Below, piece after piece: positions 6,722-13,581 of a stretch of 32,594 bases of DNA. Positions within the stretch are counted from its first letter, which is position 1; each line of letters begins with the position of its first letter. The translations under genes were made by a program, and so were the position numbers. This DNA is from a virus: positions 1 to 32,594 of the IMG/VR virus record IMGVR_UViG_3300041016_001135. One strand, 5' to 3'. The notes under the pieces are model-generated. The model searched no databases. It was not told the DNA's origin and saw only the letters and a program-made list of their open reading frames with translations.

Positions 6722-7038
6722 GGCTTCACCTGCTTCTTGGGTCCACGCACGCGGCGGTACTGGTCGTAGGTCTTCTGGTTGAGCTCAACCGCTGCCATCA
6801 CCAACATCGGGCTTGGCATCGACCAACCTGCCGGTGGCTCGTGCAGCCAAGACGACTCCATGATGAGCAGGTTGCACCACCATGGATGCACCGTCTCAGT
6901 CTCGCATGCAACCTTTTGGCGCTGCAGCAACAGCTGCCGGCTAATGCCGAGCAGGTCAGACAATCTGCGCTGCGTTCCGTGCAGCTGCTCGATGCGTGCC
7001 GTCAGCACATCACGAGCGTGGGGGTAGGGCTGGCTCAA
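6718..7038 (-). CDS. HTH (Cro/YdaS-like) DNA-binding protein candidate
   Basis: A 106-aa protein whose N-terminal part has a helix-turn-helix pattern: VLTARIEQLHGTQRRLSDLL then GISRQLLLQRQK, where the second piece would be the recognition helix. A Trp-rich middle (HPWWCNLLIMESSWL) and a basic tail (RRVRGPKKQVKP) follow. The start is TTG, overlapping the RecT stop by four bases (TTGA, 7035-7038); GAGGTG inside the last RecT codons gives a good Shine-Dalgarno five bases away. It is a candidate regulator of the divergent control region, but the target is not shown by the sequence. Confidence 0.6.
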   Translation of the reverse strand: MSQPYPHARDVLTARIEQLHGTQRRLSDLLGISRQLLLQRQKVACETETVHPWWCNLLIMESSWLHEPPAGWSMPSPMLVMAAVELNQKTYDQYRRVRGPKKQVKP

Positions 7039-7880
7039 AACGGCACCTCGTCAAGGTTGAGGGGCTCGCTGGCAGCCTCGGTTGCAGACAGGTCCTCGTC
7101 CTCGACCTCCTCGGCCGTCACCTCGACTGGCGGCGGCGGGGCAGGCAGACGCGCACCACCAACCGCAGTCGGGGTCGTCACCACCTGATGAGACACCACA
7201 GGGGCCTCTACCTGGTAGCCCTCGTGCTCGGCCTCGGCCTCGAGCGCAGTCGCCATCTCACTCGAGCTGGGCAGCATCTTGGCGGCGCGCTTGAGCACCG
7301 TCTTCTTTGCCATCTCGCCCCAGTGCTTTGTCCAGGTGCTGCTGTTGCCTGAGCTCGTGCGCCGCACATGCTCGACATCGGCATGGCTCATCCAAGTGAA
7401 CAGACGCTCACCAGAGGTCAGCTTGGCGTAGCAGTAGACGCCGAGCACCTTGTCGTCGGCAGCGCGACGCAGGTTGGGCCGGTGCTCGAACTTGCTGTCC
7501 AGGTGGTAGGCAATCGAGAAGTCGTCACTCTCGTAGACGATGTTGGCCTCGATGGCGGCAATCTGACCAGACCGGCGGGCCAGCTCGATGTAGCCCTGAT
7601 AGCCAATCTGCAGCGTGCACTCGCCACCTCGAGGAATGAGGTAGAGCTTGCCACCGTCCGGCTCGAGGCCGAGCTGGGCAGACTTGAGGAGGCAGCCGAT
7701 GACCGAGGCAGGGCTGCACTGCTTGAGTGCCTGGCTGTTGTTGAAGACAGTCAGGTAGAGCCGGCGCATGCGCTCGGCGTTGAGGTGCGTCGGCAGCGCG
7801 TTGGCGACCTTGGCAAAGTTCTCGGGGTTGGCGAGCCAGCCCTCGACGGGATGTTGGTTCTTGCTAATCTGCATGCTCAT
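7035..7880 (-). CDS. recT: RecT-family single-strand annealing protein
   Basis: Anneals complementary single-stranded DNA, working with the YqaJ-type exonuclease encoded upstream in the operon. RecT hallmarks include the helix NFAKVANALPTHLNAERMRR, ALKQCSPASVIGCLLKSAQL, GLEPDGGKLYLIPRGGECTL, QIGYQGYIELARRSG and WGEMAKKTVLKRAAKMLP. The core spans about residues 10-215. After it comes a disordered Pro/Glu tail that ends LNLDEVPF, resembling the C-terminal tip of bacterial SSB. The length (281 aa) is normal. ATG at 7880 has a purine-rich GAGAG upstream; an internal ATG two codons later is an alternative. Confidence 0.92.
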   Translation of the reverse strand: MSMQISKNQHPVEGWLANPENFAKVANALPTHLNAERMRRLYLTVFNNSQALKQCSPASVIGCLLKSAQLGLEPDGGKLYLIPRGGECTLQIGYQGYIELARRSGQIAAIEANIVYESDDFSIAYHLDSKFEHRPNLRRAADDKVLGVYCYAKLTSGERLFTWMSHADVEHVRRTSSGNSSTWTKHWGEMAKKTVLKRAAKMLPSSSEMATALEAEAEHEGYQVEAPVVSHQVVTTPTAVGGARLPAPPPPVEVTAEEVEDEDLSATEAASEPLNLDEVPF

Positions 7881-7913
7881 GGGGGTCTCTCTCTTGCGGG
7901 GGTAGGGGTTGGG

Positions 7914-8462
7914 TTAGTTGGCGGCCTTGGCGGCCTTGGGCTTGCGAGGATTGGCAAACGGGCGCCGGTCCTTGTCGTATTGTTTTTGGAACTCGCGAGC
8001 CTTGGTGCGGAGGTCCTGCTCTTGAACCAACAGGTCAACGCTCTCCGCTGTCTCACGGCCCTTGCTGGCTGCAAGCACTTTGGCACGCTCCTCGGCTTTG
8101 GCGTCGGCCTGCTCGTGAAGGTCACGAAACTGTTGGCCAATCACACGAATGGGGTCAGGCAGGCGCCGCTTCTTGCGCGGGGCAGGCTCGTCCTGGACAA
8201 TCACGGGCTCGACCACAGGCATGGCCTCGTCCTCGTTGGGCACCACCGTAGGCTCGGACGCCATCACAAAGGCAGTCAGCGCAGCGCGGTCACCGGTGAG
8301 GTGCAGGATGATAGCGTGCAGCTGCCAGCTGATGGCCTCATTGCGCTTGAGCTGCGCATCGAGCTTGCGCTCGAGGTCGTCAACCTTGGCATGCAGCGTC
8401 TCCACCAGCTCCTTCACGGTCCACTCGTCTCGGCTATCGGTAATCAATCTCATCTGGCTCAT
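7914..8462 (-). CDS. hypothetical coiled-coil protein, 182 aa
   Basis: Two helical parts, about residues 10-50 (DEWTVKELVETLHAKVDDLE, RKLDAQLKRNEAISWQLHA) and about 105-165. They are separated by an acidic, Pro/Val-rich linker and the basic patch PRKKRRLPDP. The C-terminus is Lys/Ala-rich. The start at 8462 has a strong AGGAGG-type Shine-Dalgarno and follows a hairpin-bearing leader. It sits between RecT and the exonuclease, so a recombination accessory role is possible, but no family is recognised. Confidence 0.7.
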   Translation of the reverse strand: MSQMRLITDSRDEWTVKELVETLHAKVDDLERKLDAQLKRNEAISWQLHAIILHLTGDRAALTAFVMASEPTVVPNEDEAMPVVEPVIVQDEPAPRKKRRLPDPIRVIGQQFRDLHEQADAKAEERAKVLAASKGRETAESVDLLVQEQDLRTKAREFQKQYDKDRRPFANPRKPKAAKAAN

Positions 8463-8535
8463 TTCATCCTCCTCTTGAATGCCCCTAGGCGGGGCGGGTG
8501 AGGCAGCACGCCGGGGCTTGCACCCGGCAGCAGGC
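8463..8535 (-). promoter_or_regulatory. structured leader with two GC hairpins upstream of the 182-aa gene
   Basis: Read leftward, the gap holds a hairpin GCCGGG/CCCGGC (8510-8515 with 8523-8528), then GTGCTGCCT, then a hairpin GCCCC-GCCTA-GGGGC (8481-8495), then a strong Shine-Dalgarno. The same order, with the first hairpin partly the same in sequence, occurs in the next gap (8782-8854). The hairpins have no T-run, so mRNA stabilisation or processing is more likely than termination. Confidence 0.55.
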
Positions 8536-8781
8536 TTAGTCCTCGAGCTGCTTGCTGAAGGTGACCCACTTCTTGCCAAGCGGCAGGTCCCAGACAAACC
8601 CCGAGACAGGCGCGGCAGGCGCGGGCTCCTCGGCCTCAACCTTGTCCTCGAGCGCAGCCATGCAGTCACCGGCAATCTTGTACAGCCGCACCGCGTGCTG
8701 CACCGCTGTCTCGTCACGCAGAGGCAGCACTCGGCGCTGCACGGCCAACATCACAATCTCAATCTTTAGCTGGTCACTCAT
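8536..8781 (-). CDS. hypothetical protein, 81 aa
   Basis: Starts MSDQLKIEIVMLAVQRRVL, a helical region of about 50 residues, followed by a Pro/Ala hinge (AEEPAPAAPVSG) and FVWDLPLGKKWVTFSKQLED. The start at 8781 is preferred over the in-frame upstream ATG at 8811 because AGGAG lies nine bases upstream of it. It lies between the exonuclease and the 182-aa gene. Function unknown. Confidence 0.7.
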   Translation of the reverse strand: MSDQLKIEIVMLAVQRRVLPLRDETAVQHAVRLYKIAGDCMAALEDKVEAEEPAPAAPVSGFVWDLPLGKKWVTFSKQLED

Positions 8782-8854
8782 GGCTCTATCTCCTCTACTC
8801 TGGCCCGACATTGGGCCGTAGGCAGCATGGCAGGGGTTGCACCTGCCACTGGGC
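8782..8854 (-). promoter_or_regulatory. structured leader with two hairpins, duplicate of the neighbouring leader
   Basis: Leftward order: hairpin TGGCAGG/CCTGCCA (8828-8834 with 8842-8848), ATGCTGCCT, hairpin GGCCC-AATGTC-GGGCC (8802-8817), then AGAGGAG. The stretch around the first hairpin (GTGCAACCCC then TGCTGCCT) matches the corresponding part of 8463-8535 (GTGCAAGCCCC then TGCTGCCT). This suggests a duplicated regulatory cassette with hairpins kept by compensatory changes. Confidence 0.55.
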
Positions 8855-9904
8855 TTAGCCCTTGCTGCGAGGTGCGGTCACACGGCACGAGGCCGACACC
8901 TGCGTCACCTTGCGGTAGTCTGCCACCAATGCTGGGTGGTCAGTCTCGAGCTTCTTGGTGTCGAGGCTCATGCGCTCCGACGCTGCGATGAAACTGCTCT
9001 TGATGCCGTCGGCCGAGGCCAGCTTGGCACCGGCATTGTGAGCCGACAGGATGATGCGCTTGGCTGCGTCACGCTGCTCGTCGAGGGCGTCAATCTGCTT
9101 GCCCAGCGAGACATAGGCAGCAAGGGCCTCGGCAACCTCGCCCTCCACCTCAATGGGGCCCTCAGAGGCAGGACGCACCGTGCTTGCGATGGTGCGCAGC
9201 CCGTCGGCATCAGTCGGTGCCGGCAACCGGTCGGCCGAGTCGGTAACCCATGCCATGACTGTCGGGCCAACCTGGGCAATCACATCGGCTGCGGCCTCGT
9301 CTGCCTCAATCTCGATAAGGTAAAACGAGAACACCGTCCACACAGCGAGGTAACCCACTGAAAGGCCTGTGCAATAGAGCTGAGTCTGCACTTGCCACCA
9401 GTAGTTTAGTCTCAAGTCGGCTCCCGACAGGTGACCAAAGCCGTTCTCGAGCACCTCGGGCCAGTCGGTGTTGCGTGACCGGTCGAGCTTGGCCTCAATG
9501 AGGCTCACGGCATTCATCGTCTCTTGGTCGATGATGAGCGCGTCAGGTGTGGCCGACACAGCGCCGAGGGCGATAGCCGTGCCCTTGACCATCTCAGGCT
9601 GGGGCGTGCTGTAGTAGGCACCGCCAGCGAGCTGCTGCAGACGACGCCATGCCATGCGCAGCACCGTGTCCTCGGCATCTTGCCCGTCCTGCATCGCATC
9701 AGAGCTGATGACCTCGGGGTTGCCGGCAAGTGCCTGGCGCTTGTCGATGACCAGAGAGAGCAGGCCACCGTAGGGCGAGACACCCAGCGCCTTGCCCAGT
9801 TCAGACGCGCCGAGGGTGTTGGCACGCTCGATGAGCCATGCCTTGCTGCCGTGCTCGTGCACCGGAATCTGACGCACTGCGTTGGGGTAGTTGACCTTAG
9901 ACAT
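8855..9904 (-). CDS. YqaJ-like viral recombinase (lambda-exonuclease-type nuclease)
   Basis: A 5'-3' double-strand exonuclease candidate that would supply the single strands used by RecT. Motifs in order: GASELGKALGVSPYGG (about 32-47), the helix with Glu78 in GQDAEDTVLRMA, Asp121 in ATPDALI, Glu137 and Lys139 in SLIEAKLDRS, and NYWWQVQTQLYCTG with Gln171. This is the PD-(D/E)XK order of the YqaJ family. The 349-aa length fits. The start at 9904 overlaps the upstream gene by 8 bases; a longer open frame to 10087 is a shadow of that gene. The last third is helical and may serve partner contact. Confidence 0.85.
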   Translation of the reverse strand: MSKVNYPNAVRQIPVHEHGSKAWLIERANTLGASELGKALGVSPYGGLLSLVIDKRQALAGNPEVISSDAMQDGQDAEDTVLRMAWRRLQQLAGGAYYSTPQPEMVKGTAIALGAVSATPDALIIDQETMNAVSLIEAKLDRSRNTDWPEVLENGFGHLSGADLRLNYWWQVQTQLYCTGLSVGYLAVWTVFSFYLIEIEADEAAADVIAQVGPTVMAWVTDSADRLPAPTDADGLRTIASTVRPASEGPIEVEGEVAEALAAYVSLGKQIDALDEQRDAAKRIILSAHNAGAKLASADGIKSSFIAASERMSLDTKKLETDHPALVADYRKVTQVSASCRVTAPRSKG

Positions 9905-10313
9905 AGGCCACCTCGCTGCGCACATGCTGGCTGACCACATCGGCCTGCTCGCTGAGACGGTCGATGCAGAACTCGATAGCAAGGCCGAGACCGTTGAGGT
10001 CGATGGGCGACTGGTCAGAGATAGCAATCGAGGTGATGGTCGTGCGGTTGCCCTTGGACCAAGGCAGGTTGACCGTGCGGTTGGCAATCACACGCATCTC
10101 GTGCAGCTGCTCGCCGTCGGCATCCTTCCCAGTCTCGAGGAGGGCCAGCGTGAAGCTGTAGTCCACCGAGGTGTTGGTCTCGTAGTTGGTCACACGGTTG
10201 TCGACTCGGGTGTCACCGATGATGCAGGTCTTGCTCTGCTTGAAGTCGGCACCGGTGATGGTGTTGACGAGGTGGACGAAAGTCTCAGACGCGTTGTCGA
10301 TGGTAAGCCTCAT
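9897..10313 (-). CDS. hypothetical protein, 138 aa, next to the recombination genes
   Basis: A beta-rich soluble protein (VDYSFTLALLETG, MRVIANRTVNLPWSKG, TTITSIAISDQSPIDL) with a helical end (GLAIEFCIDRLSEQADVVSQ). A good AGGAG Shine-Dalgarno precedes the ATG. Position between primase-helicase and exonuclease suggests a DNA-metabolism role. A single-stranded-DNA-binding OB fold crossed my mind because no other SSB is encoded, but no OB motif is clear, so I leave it unnamed. Confidence 0.72.
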   Translation of the reverse strand: MRLTIDNASETFVHLVNTITGADFKQSKTCIIGDTRVDNRVTNYETNTSVDYSFTLALLETGKDADGEQLHEMRVIANRTVNLPWSKGNRTTITSIAISDQSPIDLNGLGLAIEFCIDRLSEQADVVSQHVRSEVAYV

Positions 10314-10462
10314 GGCTTCTCTCCTGGGTGTGCCCCTAAGCGGGGCGGGGTGACTATGTAGGGTCGGCAGTTGTCGCTGCCGGTGAGAAGAGGTCCTAAC
10401 AGGTATTCACCTGCCGTCAACTCCTTCGATGTCGATTTCTGCCCCCCGATGTCGATTTCTAC
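10314..10462 (-). promoter_or_regulatory. 149-bp leader with hairpins and 14-bp direct repeats
   Basis: Read leftward from the primase stop: two copies of AGAAATCGACATCG (plus-strand positions 10447-10460 and 10427-10440, 20-bp period), a hairpin CAGGT-GAAT-ACCTG (10400-10413), a hairpin CGGCAG/CTGCCG (10365-10382), and a hairpin GCCCC-GCTTA-GGGGC (10332-10346). An AGGAG and the ATG of the 138-aa gene follow. The last hairpin is almost the same as the one at 8481-8495. The site could be an internal promoter/operator or an RNA-processing region; I see no convincing -35/-10 pair. Confidence 0.5.
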
Positions 10463-13258
10463 TCAGAACGGAACATCACCACCAAAGATGTTCTCTGCCG
10501 CATCTTCGCTCGGCCACACATGCAACGCGTGCACCACCGTGCTCAAGTCGTACATGCGCACCTTGAAACCCGACACGCTAACCACTTTAGAAGTATTTGA
10601 CCCCTTGTCACCAACAAGCCAACCGCGTGAAGCCCATGTCGCTGCCACAGCACCCGGCTGGTACCCTGCCGAGCGCAGCATGTCGTTGGCCGTCGCCATC
10701 ACAAACTGCAGCTTGGGCCTGCCTGTCACCGCATCCACCGAGAAGGTCCCGATAGCATCTCGGCCGAGGGTCTTGGTCGCATCGCCATGGCCGTGCAGCT
10801 GCGCTGACCTAGACCAGCCCCATGAGATGAGCCGCTCCATCGCCTGCGTCGCCACATCGGCAGGACGGCCGGCACCGAGCATCGCTGCCCACCGCTCCTG
10901 GCACAGCCACGCAGCTGGCTTCATCTCAAGCCAACGCTCGGCCAGCTCGCCGGCAAGGTCAATCAGAGCGGCATAGGTTGACAGCCGAGACCCAATCGGG
11001 TGGCTCGGGCTCAGCTCCTCTACCGACAACGACCGAGCATGCACCAGCTCACGGTAACGAGCTCGCAGCTCTCGGCGCTCATCCTCTGTCAGCAGCGCCA
11101 CCTTCTCGGCAAACATCCGGCCGGCGTGCCCGTAGTGGTCTGACAGCGTGTCGAGGCTTTGGCTCTGGTACACCGTCAAGGCCCTGATGGCCTCGGGGGT
11201 AGGCTTTGCCATAGGCAACCGCCAAGGGCTGCCTTGAATGGTCAGGATTCGCGCTCTGGCACCACCTGCGTCGCCAAACGCCGAGATGCTCTGCTCACCC
11301 GTACTGATGACCAGCGACTCGTACCGAGACACAGCACGCACACCACCGTCGGCTTTGCCACGCATCTTGCCCTCGGCATTGCAGAGGTCGTACACCATCG
11401 GCTGCACCATCTCGGGCTTGCTCGCTCGCTGCGTCTCATCCAGCAGCAGCGGCAACCCTCGCTGCGCATTGGCTACTATCTCGAGCGCAAACTTGGTGGT
11501 GTCCCAGCTGCGCATCGTCTGCGGCGAGCCATACACCGACGCTGCCACCAGCAAAGCCTTGGTCTTGCCTCGGCTCGACTCGCAGGCGATGTCCAGGACA
11601 AACACCGGGGCCGACACCACCCGCATCAAAGGCGAGGCCAACGCCACTGCCACCACCGTCGCCATGTCGGGGTGCTGGTCCACGATGTCTCGCAGCACCA
11701 CCAGCTGCTTGGACGCTTCACCGCTCACAGTGAATGAGCCTACATGACGCGCCAGCTCAGGGTTGAGGTTCTCGAATGTCGGGCAACCAACACCGGCCTG
11801 CTTCTCGCCTATCAAGAAGCTCGGGGCAGTCCAGTCGGTGGCCCCATGCCAGCCCGTCACGCTTGCCACCATCTCCTGCGCCGCTCGCACCGTCCTAGCG
11901 AGGTACTGCGTCTCGGCCTTGCGCAGGTACAACACCACCTCACTGGCGCATGTCGAGTCCACTGGGAAACCACTGCTTGCCAGCGCCACGATGCCACGAG
12001 CATTCAGCAGCGTGCCTCGGTCCACGATGACCTGCTGCGGCTTATCGAACCGACCGAACTCACCTGCTCGAGGTGTGCACCACTTCACCACCATCGACCG
12101 AGTGCCATCTACCGCGTCAACACGAACACCTGCCACCCACAATGGCTGTGAGCTCACCAGCGTCGGCTCCTTCTTGCTGTCGGCAGGCAACCGTATCACC
12201 GCACCGCTCTTGGTGAACTCGTAGCCGTCCGGCACCCATGCCTCCTCACCAGGTGGCTTCTCGGTGCAGAGCTCCTCCTCGTAGTAGGGTGCCTCCTCGG
12301 GCAAAGGCACATCGTCTACCACCACTCGCTTGGCCTCAAGCTGCAGCTTCACCTCCGTCAACCCCTGCTCTTGGTGCAGGTCGTTGAAGTCCGTGCCCTT
12401 GCTGTCGAGGTCGTCAAACACAGGCCACCGCACCTCGCCCCTCACTGCCTCGGCCGCTTCACGCGCCTTGGTCAAGCCGGGGTTACCCTCCGTCATGCGG
12501 TCATCGTCAGCGCACAGGATGATTTGGCTACCTGGCATCATCCGACGAGCCATCTTGGCTACCGCCATCAGCTGCGTCGTGTCACCAGCTGCAAGCACCG
12601 TCCAACCTGTGGCCTCATAGACACTGATGCCTGTCGCCAACCCCTCGCAAATCGCAACCGTGTCGCTGCTGGCCTTGATGGCAAAGTAGGTGCCCACCCG
12701 TGTCGCGTTCTTCTGGTACCGCTTCTGCCATACGCCATCTTTGTCCTGCCAGATGCGCTGCATGTTCACCACACGCTGCTTGTCGTCTTTGAGCGGCACC
12801 ACCAGCGTGCCTCCGTTGCGGTACAGTCCAGGCACCGACCCGACACCCTTGTGCTCGAGGTAGCCAAACGCCACCTGCACCGGCTTTGCCTTGGCTATCT
12901 CGGCCGTCACCTCGTTGATGGCAGCCTCGGCCTTGTCCACCTTCACCTTGGCAGCCTCGGCTATCTTCTTCTTCATCGCTGCCGTTGCCTCCTCGATGCT
13001 TACCTCGGGACGCTTGTTTGCCGAGCTCGACCACTTCACATCCGGCTGACCAGCTGCAAGGTCGTTGAACACACCCACCACAACACCACTCTGGCCGGGG
13101 CCGTCGTTGAGGTGGACCACATACCAGCCGTTCTTCTTGTCGGGCTTCGACACGGTCGGCACGCGGTGGTGCTCGCCATTGGCTATCACACCGTCGGGGA
13201 ATAGGAGACCGCGCTCGGCCTCTGCGGCTTGAGCAAACAAACTCAATACATCTTGCAT
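10463..13258 (-). CDS. primase-helicase: Toprim plus DUF927-type ATPase
   Basis: Replication protein of 931 aa. The N-terminus (FAQAAEAERGLLFPDGVI, GWYVVHLNDGPG) fits the front part of phage Toprim proteins. A Lys/Ala helix follows at about 88-125. The Toprim core is about 198-255, with Glu205 in AICEGLATG and Asp251-253 in LCADDD. The C-terminal half is a DUF927-like helicase with Walker A SSRGKT at 561-566 and Walker B LPLLLDE ending at Asp607-Glu608. The protein ends GGDVPF, like an SSB C-terminal tip. The ATG at 13258 with GAGG upstream is preferred over a GTG at 13387, whose extra 43 residues do not look like the family. No DNA polymerase is encoded, so the host enzyme is probably used. 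Confidence 0.88.
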   Translation of the reverse strand: MQDVLSLFAQAAEAERGLLFPDGVIANGEHHRVPTVSKPDKKNGWYVVHLNDGPGQSGVVVGVFNDLAAGQPDVKWSSSANKRPEVSIEEATAAMKKKIAEAAKVKVDKAEAAINEVTAEIAKAKPVQVAFGYLEHKGVGSVPGLYRNGGTLVVPLKDDKQRVVNMQRIWQDKDGVWQKRYQKNATRVGTYFAIKASSDTVAICEGLATGISVYEATGWTVLAAGDTTQLMAVAKMARRMMPGSQIILCADDDRMTEGNPGLTKAREAAEAVRGEVRWPVFDDLDSKGTDFNDLHQEQGLTEVKLQLEAKRVVVDDVPLPEEAPYYEEELCTEKPPGEEAWVPDGYEFTKSGAVIRLPADSKKEPTLVSSQPLWVAGVRVDAVDGTRSMVVKWCTPRAGEFGRFDKPQQVIVDRGTLLNARGIVALASSGFPVDSTCASEVVLYLRKAETQYLARTVRAAQEMVASVTGWHGATDWTAPSFLIGEKQAGVGCPTFENLNPELARHVGSFTVSGEASKQLVVLRDIVDQHPDMATVVAVALASPLMRVVSAPVFVLDIACESSRGKTKALLVAASVYGSPQTMRSWDTTKFALEIVANAQRGLPLLLDETQRASKPEMVQPMVYDLCNAEGKMRGKADGGVRAVSRYESLVISTGEQSISAFGDAGGARARILTIQGSPWRLPMAKPTPEAIRALTVYQSQSLDTLSDHYGHAGRMFAEKVALLTEDERRELRARYRELVHARSLSVEELSPSHPIGSRLSTYAALIDLAGELAERWLEMKPAAWLCQERWAAMLGAGRPADVATQAMERLISWGWSRSAQLHGHGDATKTLGRDAIGTFSVDAVTGRPKLQFVMATANDMLRSAGYQPGAVAATWASRGWLVGDKGSNTSKVVSVSGFKVRMYDLSTVVHALHVWPSEDAAENIFGGDVPF

Positions 13259-13290
13259 GATACCTCGTGGGGGCTTGCAAAAACTAGGCA

Positions 13291-13431
13291 CCTCGGGTAT
13301 ACCGAGGCCCATCAGGTTGATGAGCCGTTGTCGCGGCTCGCTGACCCTTATGCCGCTCTGACTACCTCCTGTCAAGAGCAGCTGCACGAGGTCCTCTCAT
13401 TGCTGTCGTGGCATCAAGTGAGAGGGCCTCG
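13291..13431 (-). promoter_or_regulatory. structured 5' leader of the primase-helicase operon
   Basis: Leftward order: a 13-bp stem with one G-T pair (13419-13431 with 13387-13399, 19-base loop), a 6-bp stem GAGCCG/CGGCTC (13322-13327 with 13334-13339), and a 6-bp stem CCTCGG/CCGAGG (13291-13296 with 13302-13307, 5-base loop). The last one lies 32 bases before the primase ATG. Attenuation, mRNA protection or a small RNA are possible; no leftward T-run is visible. Confidence 0.5.
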
Positions 13432-13581
13432 ATGTCTTTTGGGTTGGAGTGCTGGTGACGCTCACGGTGCATCGGCCTCGGTCCTTCGCGCGCGCGAGAA
13501 AGTCAGCTTTGGCGACTTTTGCCGGGCCTCTGCCGAGCCTTGCCAAGGAGCCCCAACGAGGTTTCAACGACTTAGCCGCCG

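Noticed and set aside
9897-10313. Single-stranded DNA-binding protein (OB fold)
   Set aside because: Right neighbourhood and size and beta-rich, but no SSB motif and no acidic VPF/IPF tail on this protein.
13259-13387. Extended N-terminus of the primase-helicase starting at GTG 13387
   Set aside because: The added 43 residues do not fit the usual start of Toprim/DUF927 proteins and cover the hairpins; the ATG at 13258 has a better ribosome binding site.
13387-13440. Rho-independent terminator (13-bp stem followed by TCTTTT on the plus strand)
   Set aside because: No rightward transcript is expected to reach it, and the T-run is five bases from the stem and impure. More likely part of the leftward leader.
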